43,261 nucleotides of DNA, from NCBI GenBank assembly GCA_017395935.1, contig JAFQNL010000023.1, forward strand, positions 1 through 43,261. Direction: 5' to 3'. Numbering within the stretch: position 1 is the stretch's first letter; every line of letters starts with the position of its first letter. The position numbers and the translations under genes were made by a program. The stretch comes from Oscillospiraceae bacterium. Its GTDB lineage: Bacteria; Bacillota; Clostridia; Oscillospirales; Oscillospiraceae. The notes beneath the pieces were generated by a model. The model was given only the letters and a program-made list of their open reading frames with translations. It was not told where the DNA came from and did not search any database. Below are positions 23,201 through 30,882 of the stretch, piece by piece.

Positions 23201-25364
23201 GACCCCGCTCCATCTCATCAGAGGAGAGCTTCTCGCCCTTGAAATGGGGCTCCATCTGGCTGCGCACCGCATTCTGACGGCTGAGCCAGCTCAGACCCCA
23301 GCTGCCGCCCTCCCGCTCCCAGCGGTTGAGCAGGCTGCGGCCCTCCAGAGAGAGCAGGCTGGGAGCCCAGTTTCTGAGCAGAACCTCCTTGCTCTCCTTG
23401 GCCTGCTTGCCGTGGCGGATCAGTTCGCTCACGTCCCAGAGCAGTGCTCTCAGGTTGGAACAGCTGCCCCATTCTCTGGGAATCTCTTTCCAGCGGGCCA
23501 GCTCCAAGGCCACCTCATAGCTCCGCTCCCAGCTGTCTCTGGTGGTGGGCATAGCCGAGCGGGTGGCGGCAGCCCAGCGGCGGCCTGCCCGCTCCAGCTG
23601 GGCCAGAAGGCCTTCTCCCTGAGCCAGCAGCTGGACCAGCGTCTCCTCCCGGTCGGGATCGGTGGGCAGCTGCCAGCCTTCCTGCAGCTGCCGCCACTGG
23701 CGGTCCAGCAGACGGCAATCCAGCTGGAAAATCTCTTCCTCCCACTTGCTCCGGATGGAGGCTTCCAGCCGGTCGGCCCGATCCAGCCGACTCCGAAGCT
23801 CCTTTACCGCCTCGGGCAGCAGGGGCACCCGGGGAGAGGTCCGCCAGCCGGCAGGATAGTCTGCCCAGTTGAGCAGGCAGCGGCCGGCGGCAGCCACATG
23901 GGTCCAGTCAGCCTCAGAGACGGGATAGCTCTGGCCGGTAAGGCCGCACCAATCGGCGGCAGCTGTCTCCATAGCCTTCATAGCCGAATGGAGCTCGTTG
24001 GCCAGCTGGGGAATGGCCTCGGCCTGAGCCGGATCATACTCGCCTCCCTCCAGGAAGGAGAGGGGGTGATCTGCCGTATTGCCCACCGCCTGAGCAGCCA
24101 GCGTCAGATCCTCGGCAGCAGACAGAACGGCCTCCAGATCCTCCCGCTCCAGATGGCCCACCATCAGCGGGGGCAGGTCAATGATCCCCTCCGTCTCCCG
24201 GACCTCCAGATAGCGGCAGATCAGCTCCCAGGGAGTGAGCCCGCAGCGGCCGGGGGTGTGAAGGGCGGTCAGATGCCGGTCCAGACGACCCCGGAGCTTA
24301 TCGCTCTCCTCGGTGAGAGAATAGAGATCCTCCTGCGGCTGTTGAGTCTGGATCTGGGCGGCAACATTGTACTGATGAAGAACGGCCTGCTTCCGGTCTC
24401 CGGAGGCAGGGATATGAAGGGTGAGCTTATCCAGACCCAGCTGCTTCATTTGCTCCAGAGCAGCCTCACGGTCGGTCTCCCGGGCGGCGATAAAGAGGGT
24501 CCGATCACCCTTTGCCATAGCGTTGACGGCCAGAGCGGCGGCAGTATGGGTCTTACCCGTGCCTTTTTGGCCGGAGAGGAGCAGGTGCTCTCCCTGCAGG
24601 GCCAGCTCCAGCGCCTGGCGCTGCTTGCTGTCCAAAGGAAGGGGGGCAATGAGGGAGGTGTGGCTGCCGGCGGCCAGCAACTCGCCATCCTCCGTTTCGG
24701 CCGCTGCCCGGACAGTGCCGGACTCCAGTCCGGCAGCCAGACTGTGCCGGGGAGCCGGTTGGCTCAGAGCCCGGTCCAGTGTCAGCACCCACAGGGGGAA
24801 GAGACCCAGATAGAAGCCCTCCTCCCGGACACAGCCGGGGGCGGCGGCGATGGCGGCGTCCAGCTGCCCGGCCAGCACCGAGCCCTGATAGCTCCAGCCG
24901 TCCTCAGGGACGGGGCAGCTGTCCGACAGCAGGCCCATGGCTACCGGGTTGAGCAGGGTGTCCCCGCCCTTTTCAAGGCGCCATTGTCCAGCCCTCTTCT
25001 CCAGCGTCACCGGATGCAGCAGCAGAGGGGACGACACCTTTCCGCCCAGCAGCCGGCCTTCGGCCAGACAGAGGCTCCGGCAGCCGTAATCCCGCTCCAG
25101 AGCACCGCTCACCTGTTCCAGCCGGTCCAGCAGAGCCATATTCTCGGCCGACAGGGAGAGGGCGAGGATATCTTCCCCGATCTCTTCCTGAGCCGGCAGC
25201 AGCAGGACCCGTCCTCCCTGAGCGAGGGTGTGAAGCAGACGCTCCTTTTCTCCGGCCGGCAGAGGAATCAGCAGCTCAGACCGCCCCATCTGACGCAGTC
25301 CGGCCGACCATTGGCTCCCTTCCAGCAAATCGTTGAGTTTGCTCGTTCTCTTCTCTGTATCCAT
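20205..25364 (-). CDS. Giant SF1 helicase-like protein with degenerate motor and nuclease motifs
   Basis: A 1719-residue protein with the architecture of UPF1-like SF1 helicases that end in an REase-fold domain and DUF3320. Walker A is perfect (GQKGTGKT, residues 265-272). Motif II near residue 1160 is VLEEAG instead of the usual DEA-type box. The segment near 1370, normally VTRAR with the arginine finger, reads AAARK. In the REase-like domain (near 1460) the expected 'GIECDGA' is GILMDGA, losing the acidic residue before Asp. DUF3320-like sequence follows (EGPMPDFRLTERVLTAFGL). A long helical region of about 700 residues separates Walker A from motif II. The start at 25364 is chosen from CAGGAG. 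Family assignment is moderate; loss of activity is inference. Confidence 0.65.
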   Translation of the reverse strand: MDTEKRTSKLNDLLEGSQWSAGLRQMGRSELLIPLPAGEKERLLHTLAQGGRVLLLPAQEEIGEDILALSLSAENMALLDRLEQVSGALERDYGCRSLCLAEGRLLGGKVSSPLLLHPVTLEKRAGQWRLEKGGDTLLNPVAMGLLSDSCPVPEDGWSYQGSVLAGQLDAAIAAAPGCVREEGFYLGLFPLWVLTLDRALSQPAPRHSLAAGLESGTVRAAAETEDGELLAAGSHTSLIAPLPLDSKQRQALELALQGEHLLLSGQKGTGKTHTAAALAVNAMAKGDRTLFIAARETDREAALEQMKQLGLDKLTLHIPASGDRKQAVLHQYNVAAQIQTQQPQEDLYSLTEESDKLRGRLDRHLTALHTPGRCGLTPWELICRYLEVRETEGIIDLPPLMVGHLEREDLEAVLSAAEDLTLAAQAVGNTADHPLSFLEGGEYDPAQAEAIPQLANELHSAMKAMETAAADWCGLTGQSYPVSEADWTHVAAAGRCLLNWADYPAGWRTSPRVPLLPEAVKELRSRLDRADRLEASIRSKWEEEIFQLDCRLLDRQWRQLQEGWQLPTDPDREETLVQLLAQGEGLLAQLERAGRRWAAATRSAMPTTRDSWERSYEVALELARWKEIPREWGSCSNLRALLWDVSELIRHGKQAKESKEVLLRNWAPSLLSLEGRSLLNRWEREGGSWGLSWLSRQNAVRSQMEPHFKGEKLSSDEMERGLRWLVDFQDELEQCQEIEQRWHRELQSVYRKEETSWIWLENARVVAAESHDWLAELTGSQDFLRQFGSSSEAVSAAQELQSAWEKTREVLGRMDVVTGRHSQPDTNRWLTDRQLDCRRLRNLIRVRRQLEELSKGPLALGDIPQALGELARHQKERSAIAALADKWSAELEEVYTGADTDWEALYERSVQAAQSDEALSNITGDLELRLRLAGDEEAQAAAMALCSSHAAFRAKLEQFTRLTRARMGRGLGGNWLALLRGDIAMILEHLPMLESWMNYLAQRQRCEELDLHVFAAHFDQPIPEGEDTFALFRKSLYRGLLVLEMEWVPDLRTFSARKMGETLRRFGRVEALLQTRVREHLFYDFAKAIPTLPLDEAYQEELGLLLWANQPQGRDLSAEELVSSLPKLTHALFAAVIASPTDALACFGQLDGEEPPFRYAVLEEAGGLPATLGQALTALGRTSLLLSRPGETDYPMLEQEQSIWSRCAGYHLPEIRLEQSYLLRGESLQWADRELYGLTCLPTPEPQRFDLEYKTVVGQMKDQTNPAEASAVVTQALRLLDEGEQELAIAALTHPQRDLISAMLVQTAQESPQRQEQLARLPVLLPRDFGSRRFDRLLVSLTLAPGKRGGCTEARKLAGLWKDLAPIAQLLAAARKQVWIFSSLDRQDWPKLGSPGLSRFLAYAQNQTPASEPLLPCPDRIRQEVCRRFEQAGYKALPGQEPLAIRVYSPEEPGRCLLGILMDGAGYGAIRDTRERELDRTALLQAQGWNLCRLWSLDWLQDSDRVMAQMLRLLEAIREQESLPPLPREKAPAPAQPPLYTPAELTIMGIRDEELTAPAFRNRVGQVSQLVLKSEGPMPDFRLTERVLTAFGLDAGDEVLCRQCGQLWSALEITATVEEERTFLWSRETAPEFYTGFRVSGQDEHFRAPEEVSRQEAANAAAWALRRFSTLTPLRLAQETARLLGYDPENEAALDCGRRGVEYGMMGARFHETSIGTLV

Positions 25365-25413
25365 ACGACGCTCCTGACGGGGCAATGCCCCTAAAAAAGT
25401 CAATATATACTGT

Positions 25414-25419
25414 ATTATA
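25414..25419 (-). promoter_or_regulatory. Extended -10 promoter of the helicase-like gene
   Basis: Minus strand TTGGTATAAT: a TGN extension plus a perfect -10 about 50 bases before the start codon. No good -35 is seen. It is divergent from the promoter at 25470. Confidence 0.55.
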
Positions 25420-25469
25420 CCAAAGAGAGGAGAAATAGAAAAGCTTTTTTCTCAAATCATCTCCCTGTC

Positions 25470-25499
25470 TTGACAGGAGACAGGGTCCGACAGTACAAT
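25470..25499 (+). promoter_or_regulatory. Promoter of the membrane protein gene
   Basis: Perfect -35 TTGACA (25470-25475), 18-base spacer, -10 TACAAT (25494-25499), followed by AGGAGG and ATG. Confidence 0.8.
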
Positions 25500-25527
25500 G
25501 GGGAAAATACCCCTTAGGAGGCCTGTG

Positions 25528-26253
25528 ATGAGCTTTGCCATCTATACCAATATGAGATTTCTCTTTCGCAGCCTGCTTTTGCTCTGGGGCAGCGTTCTCT
25601 GCCTGACTGACGGACCGAGGATCAGCGCTATCCTCACCGGCCAGAGCCAGAGCTTCAGCCTCTTTCTGGCAGTGGCCTGGGTCTCTATGATGGTCAGTAT
25701 CCTGCTGCGCTTCTTTCCCAGCCGGACAGAGAGCATGGGCGCCCAGCGGGAGCATGGGGAAAACTACCGGCCCAGAGCCTCGGTGGACCGGGAGAAGCTG
25801 GCCGCGGCCATCCGCCGGAGCAACCGGGACGCCCTGAAGGCGCTGGCCTTCTGGCTGGCTTTGAACGCTCTGGTGGGCTGGCTCTATGTGGCGCGAAAGA
25901 TCTCGGCGGCCATCCTGCTGCTGATCAGTCTCTTCTATAATCTGGCCGACCTGATCTGTATCAAGTTCTTCTGCCCCTTCCAGCGCTGGATTATGTCCAA
26001 CCGCTGCTGTACCACCTGCCGGATCTATAACTGGGACCATATGATGATCCACACGCCTGCGCTGCTCATCCCCCATCCGGCGGCCATCCCGCTCTGGCTG
26101 GGCTCAGCCCTTCTGGCCCTGCGCTGGGAATGGCGCTGGTATCGGTATCCGGAGCGCTTTCTGGAGCTGACCAATGAAAGCCTGGCCTGTGCCGCCTGCC
26201 GCCATCCGGGAAGCTGCCAGAGCTGCGTGAGAAAGAAAAAGAAGGCGACCTGA
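25528..26253 (+). CDS. Multi-pass membrane protein with Cys-rich motif, function unknown
   Basis: A 241-residue protein that I do not recognise by function. Hydrophobic segments at about residues 10-28, 40-60, 107-125, 129-150 and 190-205 suggest five membrane helices. Between the last two lies a conserved-looking motif, FCPFQRWIMSNRCCTTCRIY followed by NWDHMMI, with four cysteines. The C-terminus has another cluster, CAACRHPGSCQSC, ending in a lysine-rich tail. The paired Cys motifs could bind metal or an Fe-S cluster, or form disulfides. The start at 25528 follows AGGAGG with six bases spacing. It is a single-gene transcript. Confidence 0.7.
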   Translation: MSFAIYTNMRFLFRSLLLLWGSVLCLTDGPRISAILTGQSQSFSLFLAVAWVSMMVSILLRFFPSRTESMGAQREHGENYRPRASVDREKLAAAIRRSNRDALKALAFWLALNALVGWLYVARKISAAILLLISLFYNLADLICIKFFCPFQRWIMSNRCCTTCRIYNWDHMMIHTPALLIPHPAAIPLWLGSALLALRWEWRWYRYPERFLELTNESLACAACRHPGSCQSCVRKKKKAT

Positions 26254-26264
26254 GAAAAAGAAAG

Positions 26265-26303
26265 ACACCCTGCAAGGCGTCGGGCCCTGCAGGGTGTTTT
26301 TTT
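26265..26303. terminator. Bidirectional terminator between membrane protein and carboxypeptidase
   Basis: Stem ACACCCTGCA (26265-26274) / TGCAGGGTGT (26288-26297), T-run on the plus strand (26298-26303) and TCTTTCTTTTTC on the minus strand. It serves both convergent genes. Confidence 0.88.
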
Positions 26304-26314
26304 CGGTCAGCGGA

Positions 26315-27808
26315 TTAGTCCAGCTCGTAGATCTCGCTGTATTTTTTGGTCAGATAGCGGACCACGCAGTTGGGATCGAAGTCGCCGCCGCAGGCCTGCC
26401 GGATGAGCACGTCAGGGGTGCGCATCATGCCGTACTGCCAGAGATGCTCCCGCTGGAAGTCCAGAATGGGCTGAAGATCAGCTCTCTCGCAGCAGCCGTC
26501 AAAGTCAAAGTGCTCCTTCATATACTCCACCATCTGGGCGGCATAGGCGGTGCCCATGGCATAGCCCTGGAACTGGCCGAAGGAGCCCATGCTCCAGTGA
26601 ATATCCTGCATGACGCCCTGAGTATCGTCGGGCACGTCTACGCCCAGATACTCCTTGTAGAGCCGGTTCCATGCCTGAGGCAGATCCTTCACCTTCAGCT
26701 GGCCGGAGAAGAGCATCTTTTCCAGCTCGTAGCGGACCATAACGTGGAGAGAATAGGTCAGCTCGTCGGCTTCAGTGCGGATCAGACTGGGCTGAACCCG
26801 GTTGAGTGCCCGGTAGAACTCCTCGCAGGTGACGCCGGCCAGCTTGTCCGGGAAGAGCTCCAGCAGCTTGGGCCAGAGATAGCGGACGAAGCCCCGGCTC
26901 CGGCCTACAAAGTTTTCAAACAGACGGCTCTGGCTCTCGTGGAGACCGGCGCAGCTGCCGCCGGCCAAAACGGTATAGCGGAGCTTGGGGGAGATGTTGA
27001 GCTCATACAGGGCGTGGCCGCCCTCGTGGATGACGCTGAACATACTGCTGGTCAGATCCTTGGTGTAGTAGTGGGTGGTAATACGCACATCGTCGTCATA
27101 GAGCTGCAGGGTGAAGGGATGCTCCGACTCTGCCAGACAGCAGTGGTCGGGATCCAGCTTGAGCAGGCTCATCAGATACTTCGACAGCTCCTCCTGCTTG
27201 TCAATGGGCCAGGGGCCGTCCAGAAAGTCGGACCGGGGGGCCTTGCCTTCGGTGAGAATCCGGCGAAGTAGAGGGACAATGGCCTCCCGCAGGGCGGCGA
27301 AGAAGCTGTCCACCTCTTCCACCGTCAGACCCTCCTGACCCAGATCCAGCCAGGTGGCCATGGGATCCTTGCCGGGGGCGAAGTAGTTGGCCCAGCGGAT
27401 CCGGTTGTCCACGCACTGCTCCAGCAGAGGGGCATAGATGCTGAAATCTCTGGTGGCCTTGCCCTTGAGCCACGCCTCCCGGCACTCGTTGAGCATCCGC
27501 ATACCCTTGGCATATTCCTCGGCCGGGATTTTGGTGAACTGATCGTTCTGACGGCGAAGCTCCCGGACCTCGGCGGCAGCCTGCTCATCCAGCTCCTCCT
27601 GCTCAGCCTCGTCCAGCAGCCGGGGGAGCTGCTGGTCGGCGATGAGCTGGTAGCGAACGCCTTCCAGCACATCCAGCGCTTCCCGCCGGCCCTCGCCGCC
27701 TGCGCTGGGCGCTACGGTGGACTCGTCCAGTTCGATAACGGCGGCGGCATAGTTATAAGCGTACATGGTCTTCTGCAGTCGGCGCAGCTGATCCATTGCC
27801 TGTCCCAT
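26315..27808 (-). CDS. Carboxypeptidase M32 (thermostable carboxypeptidase Taq family)
   Basis: A 497-residue metallocarboxypeptidase of family M32. It has the zinc-binding HEGGHALYE (HExxH plus flanks) and the third ligand/active-site region AGLHESQSRLFEN. VRITTHYYTKDLTSSMFSVI just before the metal site and TADELTYSLH-like (RTEADELTYSLHVMVRYELE) after it are typical. It releases C-terminal residues from peptides in the cytoplasm. It has a GGAGG ribosome site. A short hairpin, GCGGC-AAAA-GCCGC (27828-27841), sits in the leader. It stands alone, with no peptide uptake genes nearby. Confidence 0.93.
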   Translation of the reverse strand: MGQAMDQLRRLQKTMYAYNYAAAVIELDESTVAPSAGGEGRREALDVLEGVRYQLIADQQLPRLLDEAEQEELDEQAAAEVRELRRQNDQFTKIPAEEYAKGMRMLNECREAWLKGKATRDFSIYAPLLEQCVDNRIRWANYFAPGKDPMATWLDLGQEGLTVEEVDSFFAALREAIVPLLRRILTEGKAPRSDFLDGPWPIDKQEELSKYLMSLLKLDPDHCCLAESEHPFTLQLYDDDVRITTHYYTKDLTSSMFSVIHEGGHALYELNISPKLRYTVLAGGSCAGLHESQSRLFENFVGRSRGFVRYLWPKLLELFPDKLAGVTCEEFYRALNRVQPSLIRTEADELTYSLHVMVRYELEKMLFSGQLKVKDLPQAWNRLYKEYLGVDVPDDTQGVMQDIHWSMGSFGQFQGYAMGTAYAAQMVEYMKEHFDFDGCCERADLQPILDFQREHLWQYGMMRTPDVLIRQACGGDFDPNCVVRYLTKKYSEIYELD

Positions 27809-27972
27809 GATATATCCTCCTATCCTTGCGGCTTTTGCCGCGGTGATCTTATCTATATTGTAACGGATTGGGAGGAAAAAGAAAAGAGCTGCTGAACAGT
27901 GAGAGTGATGAGAAGGAAGGAATTGTCCTTCACTTTACACCAAGAATACCGAAACAGTAAGCTGGCCAAGGT

Positions 27973-28002
27973 TTGCTGCTTCTTGTACTGCTGTGATAGA
28001 AT
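27973..28002 (+). promoter_or_regulatory. Candidate promoter for a small RNA
   Basis: -35 TTGCTG (27973-27978), 18-base spacer, -10 TAGAAT (27997-28002) in an intergenic region with no plus-strand gene downstream. Confidence 0.45.
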
Positions 28003-28008
28003 GAAAAC

Positions 28009-28147
28009 GACAAATTCCAATTTGTCGAGCAGATGAAGCTTCCTGTTCCCGCCATAAGGGCGGGCGCAATTATACGCACCGTTCCGGTGCATTGCATTTG
28101 GGGACCACATAAGCAAACGAGCATCCGAATGTCGGATGCTCGTTTGT
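28009..28147 (+). ncRNA. Candidate structured small RNA between glgP and carboxypeptidase genes
   Basis: Downstream of a plausible plus-strand promoter there are consecutive hairpins. The first is CGACAAATT/AATTTGTCG with two unpaired bases (28009-28028). Next come CCCGCC/GGCGGG and GCACCG/CGGTGC. The series ends in a long stem, CAAACGAGCATCCGA / TCGGATGCTCGTTTG (28114-28146). There is no sensible ORF with a ribosome site. The final stem may also terminate glgP on the minus strand, though neither side has a good T-run. It could equally be a dispersed intergenic repeat. No known RNA family was recognised. The remaining 27809-27972 shows only the carboxypeptidase leader. Confidence 0.45.
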
Positions 28148-28221
28148 TTGTCATTGGATAAATTGCTCCGTTAGAATCCTCCCGCCAGGCAGCGGGTCTT
28201 TTGCCAGATAATGGGATGGGA

Positions 28222-30657
28222 TCAGCCCTGATTGCGTACGTCCACGTGCCAGATATTGTTGGCGTAGTCGGCGATGGACCGGTCGGAGGCGAAGAGGCCG
28301 GAACGAGCCACGTTGGAAATGGACATCTGGTTCCACAGCTTCTGGTTGGCATAGGTCTCGGCAACCTTGCCCTGGGTGTAGCGATAGCTCTCAAAGTCAG
28401 CCAGCAGCAGATAGGGGTCTGCCTGACCGCCGTTGCCGTAGAGCAGACCGTTGACCAGGTCGGTATAGCTCTTGCCGTCGGAGAAGCCCTTGTTCATCAT
28501 GGCCAGAACGTCCCGGATGACGGCGTTAGAGTTATAGTACTCGTAGGAGTTGTAGCCGTGCAGCAGCTTGCTGGCCACCTCGTCGGCGGTGAGGCCGAAG
28601 ATGAAGATATTGTCGTCACCCAGCAGCTGGTGCATCTCCACGTTGGCGCCGTCCTCGGTGCCGATGGTGAGAGCGCCGTTCATCATGAACTTCATGTTGC
28701 CGGTACCGGAAGCTTCCTTGCCGGCGGTGGAGATCTGCTCGGAGACCTCGGCGGCGGGCATCAGACGCTCGGCCACGGAGACACGGTAGTTCTCCAGGAA
28801 GAAGACCTGCAGCTGATCCTTGCAGCGGGGATCGCTGTTGATCTCACGGCTCAGGGAGATGATCAGCTCGATAATCCGCTTGGCGGTCTTGTAGCCGGAA
28901 GCGGCCTTGGCGCCGAAGAGGAAGGTGCGGGGATGAATGGTCTTGCCCTGCTTGATCTGGTCATACAGATAGATGATATGCATGACGTTGAGCAGCTGGC
29001 GCTTGTACTCGTGCAGACGCTTAACCTGAACGTCGAAGATGGCGTTGGTGTTGAGCTTGAAGCCGTACTGACGCATGGCATACTCGGCAAAGGCCTCCTT
29101 GTTGGCCTTCTTGATCATAGCCATCTGGTTGAGAACGGAGGCGTCGTCACGGGCGGACTCGAAGCGCTTAAGGGTCTCCACGGGATGGAGCAGGTAGTCA
29201 TCGGTGCCGGTAACGTCCATGATCAGCTGATCCAGCTTGGGGTTGATCTCGCTGAGCCAGCGACGATGGTCGACGCCGTTGGTGACGTTGGTGAACTTAT
29301 CGGGCGTACGCAGATAAGCGGAGTGGAAGACGTCCTTCTTCAGGATGTCAGAGTGGAGAGCGGAGACGCCGTTGACAGCGTAGCAGGCGGCCACGCAGAG
29401 GTTGGCCATACGCACATCGCCGTCCCAGACAATGGCCAGCTCACGGGCCTTGTTCTCGTCGCCGTTGTAGAAGGCGCGGACCTCGGCCAGATAGCGGTCG
29501 TTGATCTCGCACATGATCATGAACAGGCGGGGCAGCAGACCCTGAACCAGGATCTGGGGCCAATGCTCCAGAGCCTCAGCCAGAACAGTGTGGTTGGTGT
29601 AGGCCACGGAATGAGTGGTGATATACCAGGCCTGATCCCAGCTCATGCCTTCCTGGTCCAGGAAGATACGCATCAGCTCGGGGATGACCAGAGTGGGATG
29701 GGTGTCGTTGATCTGGAGGACGTGCTTCTCATGGAAGTTCTCCAGCGTGCCGTAGAGGGCCTTGTGCTTCCGGCAGATAGACTGAACGGTAGCGGAGACG
29801 AAGAAATACTGCTGCTTCAGGCGCAGGTTCTTGCCCTCGTAGTGGTCGTCGGCGGGATAGATGACCTTGGCGATGGTCTCAGCGGTGACCTGCTGCTCCA
29901 CGGCCTTCAGGTACTCGCCGGAGGAGTAGTAGTTCATGTTGACGGGAGCGGGGCTCTTGGCGTCCCAGAGGCGGAGCTTATTGACGTGGCTGGTCTTGTA
30001 GCCGGCGATCAGCATATCGTTGGGCACGGCCAGAACGTCGGTGCAGCCCACCTGCTCGGTAACAAAGCGGCCTTCCTCGTTGAAATAGGAGTTGACAGTG
30101 CCGCCGAAGCGAACGGTCTCGGTCTCATCCCGGCGGGGCATCAGCCATGCGTCGCCCATATCCAGCCAGTCGTCGGCCAGCTCAATCTGCTTGCCGTCGG
30201 AGATCTTCTGCTTGAACAGACCCAGCTGATAGCAGATGGAGTAGCCGGTGGCGGGAATTTCCTGAGTGGTCATGGAGTCCAGATAGCAGGCAGCCAGACG
30301 GCCCAGACCGCCGTTGCCCAGGCTGGCGTCGGGCTCCAGCTCGAACAGGTCACCGGCGTTGAAGCCCATGGACTCGATGGCTTCCTTCAGAGGCTCCATC
30401 ACGCCCAGGTTATAGGCGTTCTTCATCAGGGAACGGCCCATGAGGAACTCCATGGACAGATAGTGGACCTGACGGACCTGGTTGGTGTCGATGGCCTTGG
30501 AAGTGGCCATACGGTTGGTAGCCATGATGTCACGGATGACCTCGGCGCAGGCTTTGAACATCTGAGGTGCGGTGGCGTCGGAAGGCAGACGGCCATAGTG
30601 ACGGCGGAGCTTGCCTTCGATGAGAGTGCGCAGCATCTCCTTGCTGAACTCTTGCAT
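28222..30657 (-). CDS. glgP: Glycogen/starch/alpha-glucan phosphorylase
   Basis: An 811-residue GT35 phosphorylase releasing glucose 1-phosphate from alpha-1,4-glucan ends. The pyridoxal phosphate lysine motif EASGTGNMKFMMNGALTIGT is intact, and DGANVEM follows. N-terminal blocks YYLSMEFLMGRSL (as HYLSMEFLMGRSL) and LGNGGLGRLAACYLDSM are textbook. Length is normal for the 800-residue class. It is the last gene of the glycogen cluster but has a separate promoter with an embedded palindrome, so it can be expressed independently of synthesis. GGAGG precedes the ATG. Confidence 0.97.
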   Translation of the reverse strand: MQEFSKEMLRTLIEGKLRRHYGRLPSDATAPQMFKACAEVIRDIMATNRMATSKAIDTNQVRQVHYLSMEFLMGRSLMKNAYNLGVMEPLKEAIESMGFNAGDLFELEPDASLGNGGLGRLAACYLDSMTTQEIPATGYSICYQLGLFKQKISDGKQIELADDWLDMGDAWLMPRRDETETVRFGGTVNSYFNEEGRFVTEQVGCTDVLAVPNDMLIAGYKTSHVNKLRLWDAKSPAPVNMNYYSSGEYLKAVEQQVTAETIAKVIYPADDHYEGKNLRLKQQYFFVSATVQSICRKHKALYGTLENFHEKHVLQINDTHPTLVIPELMRIFLDQEGMSWDQAWYITTHSVAYTNHTVLAEALEHWPQILVQGLLPRLFMIMCEINDRYLAEVRAFYNGDENKARELAIVWDGDVRMANLCVAACYAVNGVSALHSDILKKDVFHSAYLRTPDKFTNVTNGVDHRRWLSEINPKLDQLIMDVTGTDDYLLHPVETLKRFESARDDASVLNQMAMIKKANKEAFAEYAMRQYGFKLNTNAIFDVQVKRLHEYKRQLLNVMHIIYLYDQIKQGKTIHPRTFLFGAKAASGYKTAKRIIELIISLSREINSDPRCKDQLQVFFLENYRVSVAERLMPAAEVSEQISTAGKEASGTGNMKFMMNGALTIGTEDGANVEMHQLLGDDNIFIFGLTADEVASKLLHGYNSYEYYNSNAVIRDVLAMMNKGFSDGKSYTDLVNGLLYGNGGQADPYLLLADFESYRYTQGKVAETYANQKLWNQMSISNVARSGLFASDRSIADYANNIWHVDVRNQG

Positions 30658-30736
30658 TATATAATCCTCCAGTCTTTTATCGGTGCATTCAAACGGAAAA
30701 TAACGTTATTCCGCGGATTTTTAGACTAACATTCAA

Positions 30737-30765
30737 ACTTTACCATGGTAAGGCATAAATGTCAA
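30737..30765 (-). promoter_or_regulatory. Promoter of glgP with central palindrome
   Basis: Minus strand: perfect -35 TTGACA (30760-30765), 17-base spacer, -10 TAAAGT (30737-30742). A perfect 12-base palindrome, TTACCATGGTAA (30740-30751), overlaps the spacer and the -10 edge, the expected place for a repressor. The regulator is not identified. Confidence 0.7.
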
Positions 30766-30819
30766 TTGTGCGAGATGTACAAAACCTGTGTTTTTACAGG
30801 GAAAGCTGTGTTTTCATGG

Positions 30820-30849
30820 AAAAAGGCCCGCTGCCTGAGGCAGCGGGCC
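30820..30849 (-). terminator. Rho-independent terminator of glgA
   Basis: Minus strand: stem GGCCCGCTGCC / GGCAGCGGGCC (30825-30849) with a three-base loop, followed by TTTTT. Confidence 0.9.
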
Positions 30850-30882
30850 GAAGAAAAGGTGATGCAGTGATAGACAGGGGGA

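Noticed and set aside
22902-25394. 830-codon open frame on the plus strand
   Set aside because: Antisense shadow of the same gene, without family motifs or a ribosome site.
27853-28394. Two short minus-strand frames (87 and 154 codons) beside glgP
   Set aside because: No ribosome sites, they overlap palindromic sequence and the glgP end, and resemble no family; the region is better read as hairpin-rich noncoding DNA.
28201-30729. 842-codon open frame on the plus strand
   Set aside because: Mirror of glgP; composition rich in Val/Gly/His/Asp as expected for reverse reading of its codons; glgP itself has intact motifs.
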